Source of the DNA: Hemibagrus wyckioides
Taxonomy: Eukaryota > Chordata > Actinopteri > Siluriformes > Bagridae
Length of the DNA: 64,000 bases
NCBI RefSeq assembly: GCF_019097595.1
Contig: NC_080716.1
Location: forward strand, 27,989,901-28,053,900
Direction: 5' to 3'
Position numbers and translations under genes: made by a program
In this document: positions 34,190-45,660 of the stretch, one piece after another
How positions within the stretch are numbered: the stretch's first letter is position 1
How the letters are laid out: every line of letters begins with the position of its first letter
The notes under the pieces: model-generated
Seen by the model: only the letters and a program-made list of their open reading frames with translations
Told to the model about the DNA's origin: nothing
Databases searched by the model: none

Positions 34190-37100
34190 ATAATCGAAGA
34201 AAATGATCTGAAAGTGCCCTCTAGGGTCCCTCTACTAGATAAAATGTGATAATAAGCCCTCTAGGGTGCCCTTACAATGAAGAAAATGTGATAACATGCA
34301 CTCTAAGATGTTCCTTCTGTAGATAAAATGTGATAACATGCCCTCTAAGGTGTTCCTTCTGTAGATAAAATGTGATATCATCCCCTCTAAAGTGTTCCTT
34401 CTGTAGATAAAATGTGATATCATCCCCTCTAAGGTGTTCCTTCTGTAGATAAAATGTGATATCATCCCCTCTAAGGTGTTCCTTCTGTAGATAAAATGTG
34501 ATAACATGCCCTCTAAGGTGTTCCTTCTGTAGATAAAATGTGATAACATGCCCTCTAAGATGTTCCTTCTGTAGATAAAATGTGATATCATGCACTCTAA
34601 GGTGTTCCTTCTGTAGATAAAATGTGATATCATCCCCTCTAAGATGTTCCTTCTGTAGATAAAATGTGATATCATCCCCTCTAAGGTGTTCCTTCTGTAG
34701 ATAAAATGTGATATGCACTCTAAGGTGTTCCTTCTGTAGATAAAATGTGATATCATCCCCTCTAAAGTGTTCCTTCTGTAGATAAAATGTGATATCATCC
34801 CCTCTAAGGTGTTCCTTCTGTAGATAAAATGTGATAACATCCCCTCTAAGGTGTTCCTTCTGTAGATAAAATGTGATATCATGCCCTCTAAGGTGTTCCT
34901 TCTGTAGATAAAATGTGATATCATCCCCTCTAAGGTGTTCCTTCTGTAGATAAAATGTGATAACATGCCCTCTAAGGTGTTCCTTCTGTAGATAAAATGT
35001 GATAACATGCCCTCTAAGGTGTTCCTTCTGTAGATAAAATGTGATATCATCCCCTCTAAGGTGTTCCTTCTGTAGATAAAATGTGATATCATCCCCTCTA
35101 AGGTGTTCCTTCTGTAGATAAAATGTGATATCCCCTCTAAGGTGTTCCTTCTGTAGATAAAATGTGATATCATGCCCTCTAAGGTGTTCCTTCTGTAGAT
35201 AAAATGTGATAACATGCCCTCTAAGGTGTTCCTTCTGTAGATAAAATGTGATAACATGCCCTCTAAGGTGTTCCTTCTGTAGATAAAATGTGATATCATC
35301 CCCTCTAAGGTGTTCCTTCTGTAGATAAAATGTGATAACATGCCCTCTAAGGTGTTCCTTCTGTAGGTAAAATGTGATATCATGCACTCTAAGGTGTTCC
35401 TTCTGTAGATAAAATGTGATAACATGCCCTCTAAGGTGTTCCTTCTGTAGATAAAATGTGATATCATGCACTCTAAGGTGTTCCTTCTGTAGATAAAATG
35501 TGATATCATCCCCTCTAAAGTGTTCCTTCTGTAGATAAAATGTGATAACATGCCCTCTAAGGTGTTCCTTCTGTAGATAAAATGTGATATCATCCCCTCT
35601 AAGGTGTTCCTTCTGTAGATAAAATGTGATAACATGCCCTCTAAGGTGTTCCTTCTGTAGATAAAATGTGATATCATGCACTCTAAGGTGTTCCTTCTGT
35701 AGATAAAATGTGATATCATCCCCTCTAAAGTGTTCCTTCTGTAGATAAAATGTGATAACATGCCCTCTAAGGTGTTCCTTCTGTAGATAAAATGTGATAT
35801 CATCCCCTCTAAGGTGTTCCTTCTGTAGATAAAATGTGATAACATGCCCTCTAAGGTGTTCCTTCTGTAGATAAAATGTGATAACATGCCCTCTAAGGTG
35901 TTCCTTCTGTAGATAAAATGTGATATCATCCCCTCTAAGATGTTCCTTCTGTAGATAAAATGTGATATCATCCCCTCTAAGGTGTTCCTTCTGTAGATAA
36001 AATGTGATATGCACTCTAAGGTGTTCCTTCTGTAGATAAAATGTGATATCATCCCCTCTAAAGTGTTCCTTCTGTAGATAAAATGTGATATCATCCCCTC
36101 TAAGGTGTTCCTTCTGTAGATAAAATGTGATAACATCCCCTCTAAGGTGTTCCTTCTGTAGATAAAATGTGATATCATGCCCTCTAAGGTGTTCCTTCTG
36201 TAGATAAAATGTGATAACATCCCCTCTAAGGTGTTCCTTCTGTAGATAAAATGTGATATCATGCCCTCTAAGGTGTTCCTTCTGTAGATAAAATGTGATA
36301 TCATCCCCTCTAAGGTGTTCCTTCTGTAGATAAAATGTGATAACATGCCCTCTAAGGTGTTCCTTCTGTAGATAAAATGTGATAACATGCCCTCTAAGGT
36401 GTTCCTTCTGTAGATAAAATGTGATATCATCCCCTCTAAGGTGTTCCTTCTGTAGATAAAATGTGATATCATCCCCTCTAAGGTGTTCCTTCTGTAGATA
36501 AAATGTGATAACATGCCCTCTAAGGTGTTCCTTCTGTAGATAAAATGTGATAACATGCCCTCTAAGGTGTTCCTTCTGTAGATAAAATGTGATAACATCC
36601 CCTCTAAGGTGTTCCTTCTGTAGATAAAATGTGATATCATCCCCTCTAAGGTGTTCCTTCTGTAGATAAAATGTGATAACATGCCCTCTAAGGTGTTCCT
36701 TCTGTAGATAAAATGTGATAACATGCCCTCTAAGGTGTTCCTTCTGTAGATAAAATGTGATATCATCCCCTCTAAGGTGTTCCTTCTGTAGATAAAATGT
36801 GATATCATGCCCTCTAAGGTGTTCCTTCTGTAGATAAAATGTGATATCATCCCCTCTAAGGTGTTCCTTCTGTAGATAAAATGTGATATCATCCCCTCTA
36901 AGGTGTTCCTTCTGTAGATAAAATGTGATAACATGCCCTCTAAGGTGTTCCTTCTGTAGATAAAATGTGATATCATCCCCTCTAAGGTGTTCCTTCTGTA
37001 GATAAAATGTGATATCATGCACTCTAAGGTGTTCCTTCTGTAGATAAAATGTGATATCATCCCCTCTAAAGTGTTCCTTCTGTAGATAAAATGTGATATC

Positions 37101-38480
37101 ATCCCCTCTAAGGTGTTCCTTCTGTAGATAAAATGTGATATCATCCCCTCTAAGGTGTTCCTTCTGTAGATAAAATGTGATATCATCCCCTCTAAGGTGT
37201 TCCTTCTGTAGATCAAATGTGATAACATCCCCTCTAAGGTGTTCCTTCTGTAGATCAAATGTGATATCATCCCCTCTAAGGTGTTCCTTCTGTAGATAAA
37301 ATGTGATATCATCCCCTCTAAGGTGTTCCTTCTGTAGATAAAATGTGATATCATCCCCTCTAAGGTGTTCCTTCTGTAGATCAAATGTGATAACATGCCC
37401 TCTAAGGTGTTCCTTCTGTAGATAAAATGTGATATCATCCCCTCTAAGGTGTTCCTTCTGTAGATAAAATGTGATATCATCCCCTCTAAGGTGTTCCTTC
37501 TGTAGATAAAATGTGATATCATCCCCTCTAAGGTGTTCCTTCTGTAGATCAAATGTGATATCATCCCCTCTAAGGTGTTCCTTCTGTAGATAAAATGTGA
37601 TAACATGCCCTCTAAGGTGTTCCTTCTGTAGATAAAATGTGATATCATGCACTCTAAGATGTTCCTTCTGTAGATAAAATGTGATATCATCCCCTCTAAG
37701 GTGTTCCTTCTGTAGATAAAATGTGATATCATCCCCTCTAAGGTGTTCCTTCTGTAGATAAAATGTGATATCATCCCCTCTAAGGTGTTCCTTCTGTAGA
37801 TAAAATGTGATAACATCCCCTCTAAGGTGTTCCTTCTGTAGATAAAATGTGATAACATCCCCTCTAAGGTGTTCCTTCTGTAGATCAAATGTGATATCAT
37901 CCCCTCTAAGGTGTTCCTTCTGTAGATCAAATGTGATATCATCCCCTCTAAGGTGTTCCTTCTGTAGATAAAATGTGATAACATGCCCTCTAAGGTGTTC
38001 CTTCTGTAGATAAAATGTGATATCATGCACTCTAAGATGTTCCTTCTGTAGATAAAATGTGATATCATCCCCTCTAAGGTGTTCCTTCTGTAGATAAAAT
38101 GTGATATCATCCCCTCTAAGGTGTTCCTTCTGTAGATAAAATGTGATATCATCCCCTCTAAGGTGTTCCTTCTGTAGATAAAATGTGATAACATCCCCTC
38201 TAAGGTGTTCCTTCTGTAGATAAAATGTGATAACATCCCCTCTAAGGTGTTCCTTCTGTAGATCAAATGTGATATCATCCCCTCTAAGGTGTTCTTTCTG
38301 TAGATCAAATGTGATAACATCCCCTCTAGGCTGCCCTTACAGTGACGAAAATGTGATATCCTGTATGGTGTTCCTATTGTAGATATGCTAGCATGTATGC
38401 TGCCCTGTATGGTGCTCCGAAAAGATAAAATGTGATAAAGTGCCCCTAGGGTGCCCTTGCAATGAAGAAATGTGATATCA
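34190..38480. repeat. 42-bp minisatellite, about 95 units, open in two frames
   Basis: The plus-strand unit is AAGGTGTTCCTTCTGTAGAT then AAAATGTGATATCATCCCCT and CT. Main alternations are ATC/AAC and CCCC/GCCC/GCAC. Edge units are degenerate (CCTCTAGGGTGCCCTTACAA). Because 42 is a multiple of three, the minus strand has a 1417-codon frame repeating RRNTLEGMISHFIY and an overlapping 1252-codon frame repeating LQKEHLRGDDITFY. Variant units of 39 bp, near 34711, 35130 and 36007, remove exactly three bases, so both frames survive. No splice signals, promoter or homolog support a protein; I annotate the tract as a repeat and flag the open frames. Confidence 0.95.
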
Positions 38481-38880
38481 CATGTCACTGTGTCAGTTTT
38501 GTGGACGTCAGTGTAGATCTACTGAAACACATCAGGATTCATAGCAATACTCCTAACTTGTTCCTTCATTGCGTCCAGGACTGCAACAGGAAGTTAAAAT
38601 AATAATAAAAAAATCACATCTTCATAAACCTCACCAGGAGTGTGTGGTGGTGCCTAGATGACATTTTGACCCTGCAGTAGACCTTACATGAACATATGGA
38701 CTTGTGTAGTGTCCTGACTCCCAGCTTAAAGTGCACATTAATGAAGGACGAGCAGTGGCATGCCCCTTTAAGCAGTAATATCTACATTTACCTCTCACCT
38801 CTCAAGAAAACATCACAATCCATCAGAGTTCAACCTAACTGATTCAAACTGATGGAAAAACTCAGCACTAGAGACTGAAG
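38481..38880. other. Noncoding stretch
   Basis: Flank of the 42-bp array. No supported gene. Confidence 0.55.
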
Positions 38881-38889
38881 CTGAAAGCT

Positions 38890-39480
38890 TTCACAATATT
38901 GACAGAGATGTGATAAATGAACATATCCATGTAGTTGGAAATATTGAACATTTTGAAGTTGGTCCAGAAAATATTGATGAGGCATTATTTTTGTTTGATC
39001 TGAAATTACAGGCAAAGTTACAAAGATGCCTTTCGGGCAGATCCTCTGTCCAGAGCCGACACTCGGACACCAGAGTCATACAAAGAGCATGTTCAGAATC
39101 TTAGTGGACCGCTCAGATTTTCTCCTTGTTCATCAGCCTGTCTTTGTTTCCTGGATGTCAGCCTCTTCGTCTTGGACATGAAGGTGTTGTTGCCTCTGAT
39201 CTTGCATCGTGTATCCATCGGGTCAGTGCTGACAAACTATTCACAGACATTAAACTGCATCGAAAAATTCATCAGTTCAAATATTTAGGTAATGATGCAA
39301 ATGATGACCCTTGTGAAGCGAGGCCAGGAAGTGATAGACTGAATGGCCATGCTGTGCAGAACTGGTGTTTACTGAGACTGTTACCAGTGTTAATTGGAGA
39401 GAAAATTCTCCTTCTGATAATTAGTGTTACATCTGAAAGAAATTGTGGCATTGATTTGTGCGCCAGCCATGACAGCTGAC
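38890..39480 (+). pseudogene. Relic of unidentified repetitive protein family (right)
   Basis: Plus-strand readings in two frames include FDLKLQAKLQRC at about 38993-39030 and GHAVQNWCLLRLLPVLIGEK at about 39340-39410. The second matches the peptide encoded at 19093-19385. Frames are broken by indels and stops between the two parts. The family is one I recall only as uncharacterised and repeated in fish genomes. Confidence 0.55.
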
Positions 39481-39732
39481 CAGATTATTTACCACTCCTT
39501 ATTGATGAATACTTGTATTCCAAAAAACAAGCCTTTCCCTATCATCAGCTTAAACCTAAGCATCATTACATGAGTCGTTACCCGGAGCTCATCATTCAGT
39601 TCAGGGCCACTTGTTCGTCTGTGACCGATATTGAAGTTAAAAATGGAATAAAGAAGATAGATGTGTTGAAATGAATGAAGGTGAAAGAAACACCTTTAAG
39701 CTGCATTAAAACATGTTTTTGTAGCAAGACTG

Positions 39733-41000
39733 CTAGCAGATTATTACTCAACAATATTACTTGTTATTTATAATTTATTTATATATTAATTATTTATTTA
39801 TATTATTATTATAATATTGTTAGTATAATATGAATATTATATTTATGTAAACAAGTAGCCACATTTGCTAACGAGCTAGTTAGCATCAGGCTAAATATTA
39901 TATTAATGTAAACAAGTAGCCACGTTTGCTAATGAGCTAGTTAGCATCAGGCTATATATTATAATTATCTAAACCAGTAGCCACGTTTGCTAAGGAGCTA
40001 GTTAGCATCATGCTGTATATTATATTTATGCAAACCAGTAGCCACGTTTGCTAAGGAGCTAGTTAGCATCAGGCTGTATATTATATTTATGTAAACAAGT
40101 AGCCATGTTTGCTAACGAACTAGGTAGCATCAGGCTGTATATTATATTTATGTAAACAAGTAGCCACGTTTGCTAACGAGCTAATTAGCATCAGTCTAAA
40201 TATTATATTAATGTAAACCAGTGGCCACGTTTGCTAACGAGCTAGTTAGCACCACGCTGTACATCATATTTATGTAAACCAGTAGCCACATTTGCTAACG
40301 AGCTAATTAGCATCAGGCTAAATATTAAAATTATGTAAACCAGCAGCCACGTTTGCTAACGAGCTAGTTAGCATCAGGCTGTATATTATATTTATGTAAC
40401 AAGTAGCCACGTTTGCTGACGAGCTAGTTAGCATACGGCTTTATATTATATTTATGTAAACAAGTAGCCACGTTTGCTGACGAGCTAGTTAGCATCAGGC
40501 TGTATATTTATGTAAACAAGTAGCGACGTTTGCTAATGAGCTAGTTAGCATCAGTCTAAATATTATATTAATGTAAACCAGTGACCACGTTTGCTAACGA
40601 GCTAGTTAGCATCAGTCTAAATATTATATTAATGTAAACCAGTGGCCACGTTTGCTAATGAGCTACTTAGCATCAGGCTGTATATTTATGTAAACAAGTA
40701 GCGACGTTTGCTAATGAGCTAGTTAGCATCAGTCTAAATATTATATTAATGTAAATCAGTGGCCACGTTTGCTAACGATCTAGTTAGCATCAGGCTAAAT
40801 ATTATATTAATGTAAACCAGTAGCCACATTTGCTAACGAGCTAGTTAGCATCAGGCTAAATATTATATTAATGTAAACCAGTAGCCACATTTGCTAACGA
40901 GCTAGTTAGCATCAGGCTGTATGTTATAATTATGTCAACCAGTAGCCACATTTCCTTATGAGCTAGTTAGTATCAGGGTAAATATCATATTTATGAAAAG
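39733..41000 (+). repeat. 61-bp iteron array, forward, about 20 units
   Basis: Begins CTAGCAGATTATTACTCAAC then AATATTAC, as in the fold-back ends. Units are more diverged than in the other arrays: GGCTGTATATTATATTTATG alternates with GTCTAAATATTATATTAATG. A multi-unit block including TAGCGACGTTTGCTAATGAG is repeated at about 40510 and 40690. No inverted partner array follows. Confidence 0.94.
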
Positions 41001-41335
41001 TGTAAGCATCTGTAAATTTTAAGCGAAAGCAAGACAAGAGATGAATTAATTTAGTTTTCATCTGATTCACCTCCACATGTTATTCATCTTTGGAAATCTT
41101 CCATAACATGGTGAAAAGCACCTTCATGGGTTTTTTTCCTGTATATTACACTTTCAAGAATGTTTAAGTCTCAGCAATGCTGGGGGTAGTAAGAGAAATA
41201 ATTAGCATGGTAGAAGGGGTAAATGCAAGTTCCCCCCCTGGTTAGAGACTCAGAAATCCAAACTGTTGTTGTGTTGCATATTAAAGAAGGTGATTCGTCC
41301 TCATCCCAGGATCTTGTGCACGGGTCTCTGATCTC
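41001..41335. other. Noncoding stretch
   Basis: No supported gene between the iteron array and the LINE fragment. Confidence 0.55.
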
Positions 41336-41845
41336 CCCTTCGGCTACCGCTCACAAACCTTGGAGTAACCATGGACAATCAGCTGTCCTTTTCCTCCCAT
41401 GTTACTAATGTCACACGCTCACGTCGGTTTCTTCTGGACAACATCCGGCTTCTTTTATTTTATCCACACGGGCTGCTCAGTTGCTTGTTTAGTCTTTGGT
41501 CATGTCGAGGCTGGATTACCACAACTCTGTACTGGCAGATCTACCTCTGAATGCAGTTTGTCCGCTGCAAATGATCCAAAATACGTCCGAACATCAATCT
41601 TTTCAGTTCTGGCACCGAGGTTGTGGAATGAACTTCCCCTAGATGTCCTTGGCCGCCTTCAAACGACGAGTGAAGACCTACCTCTTCCTGAAAAACTCAA
41701 ACTAGCTCTTATTTGATCTGTTTGTTTTATGTATTTTTGTTTTATATATTTCTGTGACCTGGTGAACTAGTGCTCATGTATTCGCTGAAGGAGACTTTCG
41801 GACGTCACTCTGGATAAGGCCAAATACCAGGAATGTAAAAGTGAG
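41336..41845 (+). mobile_element. L2-type LINE 3' fragment, decayed
   Basis: The plus strand reads LGVTMDNQLSF-like sequence at about 41360, then a frameshifted stretch matching the RT C-terminal region, and at about 41605 FSVLAPRLWNELPLDVLG. These are the familiar C-terminal motifs of fish L2/CR1-group reverse transcriptase ORFs. Several frameshifts and a large internal deletion are evident. The tail contains ACTCTGGATAAGG, the reverse of the CCTTATCCAGAGCGACTTAC motif found at 50665. Confidence 0.75.
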
Positions 41846-42326
41846 AAAACTTATCCAGACTCGCCAATGTTGACATTTAAAGGTGTGTTTTTTTTTTTTT
41901 TCCAGCTTCTCAGCTTGATGCAAAATACACAATCAAGTCCTTAGATTTCAGCTGGACGAGCAGATGGTCCTCAGTAGACATTATGGTCCTTCATATCTTT
42001 TTCAGCCTGGAGTTTTCATTCTCTCTGACACTAGGGGGCGTCCACCATTGTGTGAATCATTTTACTTTTGGTTTTGTTTTGTTTTTTTTTTCAAAAAGGT
42101 GAACATTTGAAATAAAGAACAATAAAGATGACCTAAAAGTCGACGGTATAAAATACAATAAAATAAAACGTAAATGATGATATTTATGGATTATCGAATA
42201 AATCCCTGAAATAAAGTTAAACTTCAGTCCAAATCTGGGAGAATGGATGGAATATTATCATCATGATCAGGCCAAGTTCCATACACATGCTAGCTCGCCT
42301 GTTAGCAAACGTGGCTAGTGGTTTAC
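41846..42326. other. Noncoding stretch ending in an iteron fragment
   Basis: Contains CACTAGGGGGCGTCC at about 42030 (CTCF-core-like) and, at 42290-42326, a single inverted iteron fragment (GTTAGCAAACGTGGCTAGTG). Confidence 0.6.
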
Positions 42327-42669
42327 CTATGGAATAAAATCACTGTCAAAAATAATTGTACGTAATTCAGAACATTTGTATGTGATTTTAATTTACTCGT
42401 GCGTAATTTAAAAGTGTTGTGTGTAATTCTGTGTTTTGTCCGAATTGGATTCCAAAATCTATGACCATGACAGTTTACAGATATGAAATTTTGTGTGTTT
42501 GTTAGAGTACAACTCTAAAATGTACGACTATGACCGTTTACAGACACAACGCTAGTTTTCACAACACCCCTGTTACACACAAGACATGAGAAATTACGAC
42601 CATGAATGTAGTGTGTGTTAAAGCCCTGTCAAAAATACCTCATCAAGGCCACATGCACAGGCGCCTCTA

Positions 42670-43336
42670 TTACAAAGATAGTTTAACTACAGTAGGTAAG
42701 ATCAGCTCTCAGGGATCACAGTAATTTTTGTAGAAAATCTAATATTCATTGTGATTACAAGCAATAGAACAGGATATCGAACTGTACTCTAAATGCCTTT
42801 GTACTGTTGGTCAGTAATACAGTACCAGTGTAACTGAAGCTCTTCATTTACCTTCTTTAATAATAAATGGGCAAGATTTTATTAGGTGTAGCCTGACAAA
42901 TAAATTAATAAGAACTTTACTGACCCAAGATAAATTTCCAAATCAAGTCGAAATAACGTGACTCACATTTTTCCCAAGAGCTCTATTTTTAAATGAAGAA
43001 CCATGTACCATGTATCTTGTCTATTTCATGCTCTTGGTGACTTTTCTGTCCTATTTCTTTGGAATTTCTTTCTTTTTCTTGGTGGAATCATCAGAGAGTA
43101 TCTCCGAGACTTTGTCATTCCATTGTCCATCGTCTCCACAGCCCGCCATCCCTGCACTCTTCCTCAGAGCCGTTTCTCCTGCAGGTTCATTCCAAGAGCC
43201 GTGTTCCAATCGGCAGTGTGATTCCCCTCCAAGTGAACTGTACAGGGAGCAGGATGTACACTATAAAGTGCACTGAGACTCGGGCCCGAGACATCGGCAA
43301 TCCATTGCTCTTCCTGTAATAGCCCGGATGTTAAGA
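42670..43336. other. Interior of the 2.9-kb element, left half
   Basis: Short open frames overlap each other at 43003-43319 but none has recognisable content or a convincing gene structure. Confidence 0.5.
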
Positions 43337-43632
43337 CCTGAATTTTTCCACCTGAATTTAAGGCTCGTATTTTTTCCACCTGAATTTTAATACCTGAATT
43401 TTTTCCACCTGAATTTTAATACCTGAATTTTTTCCACCTGAATTTTAATACCTGTTTTTTTTCCACCTGAATTTTAATACCTGAATTTTTTCCACCTGAA
43501 TTTTAATACCTGGATTTTTTCCACCTGAATTTTAATACCTGAATTTTTTCCACCTGCATTTTAATACCTGGTTTTTTTCCACCTGGATTTTAATACGTGA
43601 ATTTTAATACCTGGATTTTTTCCACCTGAATT
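43337..43632 (+). repeat. 29-bp minisatellite, about 10 units
   Basis: Unit ACCTGAATTTTTTCCACCTG then AATTTTAAT, with point variants (GGATTTTTT, GTTTTTTTC). It lies inside the 2.9-kb inverted-repeat element. Confidence 0.93.
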
Positions 43633-44139
43633 TGTGAGGTTGAAAAATAATGAAGGTTGTATTTTTTTGTAAATACAAAGCAGAAAACTTCTTTTTTGCG
43701 GCAAGCTTTTATTCAGTTCATGTGATTCAATATGCTTTCAAGAATTTTGGCACCATTATACTTCCATATTCAAGTTTCAGTCAAGCTGTCTCGATTGTTC
43801 TAAACATGATATAATCTTTGGTTTATTAATGGAAGATGTACATACTTAATTTGTACTGAATATTATTTTCATTTTGGGCAAATTTTATATTCATAAATGT
43901 AAGTGCCTTAAAACAAAGCCATTGGTTTCTGTTTTTCGAAAGGAATGTTGGACGCTCTGTAAATCTGTAAGATTGTTAAAATGTAAAACTGGAAGAATGC
44001 TGTTTAGTTTATTGCAGAAATGTAAACTTTTAGAAGACCCTACTGTGCCATTCTTTTTCTTTTTTCTTAGTTTATTTTCATTTTGATTGCTGCTCTGTTC
44101 TTAAGGATCTTCTTATGATCTTGTATTGCCTTATTGTAC
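43633..44139. other. Interior of the 2.9-kb element, between repeats
   Basis: AT-rich and not coding by any evidence that I can see. Confidence 0.5.
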
Positions 44140-44968
44140 AGTGAAACCTTGACTTACGAGTGACTCAACTTACGAGTTTTCCGAGATACGAGCCGACGCT
44201 CGGTCGATTTTTTGCTTTAAGATACGGGCCGAGATCTGAGTTACGAGCAAGCGAGCTTACGCCACCCGCCACTCGGTCACCCAGCGAGCGGTCAGTTCAC
44301 GTGGTTATCTCTCCAGGTCGTGCGTTGACGCTGTGTAGCGACACTTCATCACTCATTTTCCAAACATTTTGAAAGGGAGGAAGAAACAAACCTCCTTGGA
44401 CAGGTTTTAATTGAAACGGCCTGCAAGGGAAAGCGAGGAAAGTGTGGAGAGAAAGGCAAAAGTCAGAGAAGAAGATGATGAAGTGAAAAATTAAAATAAA
44501 TAAATAAATAAAAAGTAGCAATTAAGGTTAGCGATAAAGTGTAGCATAGTGTGTAAGTTAAATTTAGCAATTAATTGTAGCGTTAAGTGTGTAGCGAGTA
44601 AGTTAAGTTAAGCACGAAATTAAAAACTCCGCCCCCCTCCTCCACCAGTCTCCTCCCACCTCCGCCAGCATCTTCGTATGATCTTCAAGGTAAATACACT
44701 TAATAAAACCAGTTCTTACATTCTCTTTTATTATGTATTATTATTGTTTTATACATTATGTGTTATTTATAAAGTACATTTTTCTTATTTAAAAAAACAC
44801 GTAACAAAAAAAAATGGTGTGGTTTTTGGGGGGGGGGGGGGGGGCTGGAACGGATTAATAGCATTTCAATTCATTTTAATGGAGAAATTTGATTTGATAT
44901 ACGAGCAAATTGAGTTACGAGCTCGGGCACAGAACCAATTAAACTCGTAAGTCGAGGTATTACTGTAT
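44140..44968. mobile_element. Pogo/Tigger-like non-autonomous transposon, nested
   Basis: The left end is TACAGTGAAACCTTGACTTA then CGAG; the right end is CTCGTAAGTCGAGGTATTAC then TGTA, its near reverse complement. TA flanks both ends, as expected for the Tc1-mariner/pogo superfamily. CAGT-n-CCTCGACTTACGAG termini are typical of Tigger-like elements. The interior has no intact transposase and contains a G-run at about 44827-44844. Confidence 0.7.
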
Positions 44969-45252
44969 TTGTGTTTTTTGCAAGAAAAAAAAATCGATCT
45001 TCCCTCGGATAGTGATGCCTGTGCATGTGGGCTTGACGTATTTTTGACAGTGCTTTAACACACACTACATTCATGGGTGTCATTTCTCAGGTTGTGTGTG
45101 TAACAGAGGCGTTGTGAAAACTAGTGCTGTGTCAAAAACACAGAATTACATACAATACTTTTAAATTACGCACACGAGTAAATTAAAATTACACGCAAAT
45201 GTTCTGCATTACGTACGATTATTTTTGACAGTGATTTTATTCCATAGGTTTG

Positions 45253-45660
45253 CATTCGTTATAATGTTTAGCCGTGCTGTGCTGGGGTTTCTTTAACGCG
45301 TCGCGTGTTTCAGCCTCATGAGATGGATTAAGAAACACAAACAGCCGCAGGTCTCTGAGGCCCTCTAGTGGCTGAGGCCCGGAGCTGCAGCTCTTCTAGT
45401 CCATTGGAGGAAACGGCGCTCGAAGTTGGCTAAAATGCACGAGATCCGCGGCCACTTCCGCACGAGAAGAACGACGTCACGTGACGCATGATGACCCGGG
45501 GCGCACCCGCACACCTCCTCCCCCGCCGACGTCACCCCCCCACCCTCGTAATTCTTTATGACATCACAGACGTTCTAGTAAAAAAAAAAACCCATTTCAG
45601 TGAAACCCTCCTCAGAGGTGCAGACAGAGATCTTCACTGTGTTTAGTGTTTAGTGAAGAA
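45253..45660 (+). promoter_or_regulatory. Probable promoter region of the coiled-coil gene
   Basis: GC-rich DNA directly upstream of the gene contains ACGACGTCACGTGACGCATG at about 45470-45490 (CRE-like GACGTCA overlapping the E-box CACGTG), CGCCGACGTCACC at about 45524, and ATGACATCACAG. There is no TATA box. At about 45360 the minus strand reads CCACTAGAGGGC, a good CTCF core. Confidence 0.5.

Larger units (their letters stand above)
42327..45252. mobile_element. 2.9-kb element with long terminal inverted repeats
   Basis: The left arm starts CCTATGGAATAAAATCACTG then TCAAAAATAATTGTACG. The right arm ends with the reverse complement, CAGTGATTTTATTCCATAGG. Similarity persists inward to CCACATGCACAGGC (about 42650) on the left and GCCTGTGCATGTGG (about 45017) on the right, roughly 240-340 bp per arm with indels. 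No transposase is visible inside. The interior includes a minisatellite (43337-43632) and a second, nested element (44140-44968). I infer a non-autonomous DNA transposon or fold-back element. Confidence 0.75.

Noticed and set aside
34235..38488. 1417-codon minus-strand frame as a real protein gene
   Set aside because: Explained by a 42-bp unit divisible by three; a second frame is equally open, and there is no promoter, homolog or flanking coding sequence. Kept as a finding only.
30945..41000. CRISPR-like arrays in the 61-bp iterons
   Set aside because: Units are contiguous and wholly repetitive with no unique spacers, in vertebrate nuclear DNA.
43003..43379. Overlapping small frames inside the 2.9-kb element
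   Set aside because: Four frames on both strands are open at once, with no family resemblance; chance openness.
45646..45660. Upstream start for the coiled-coil gene
   Set aside because: The codon at 45646 is GTG, not ATG. ATG 45661 has good initiation context.
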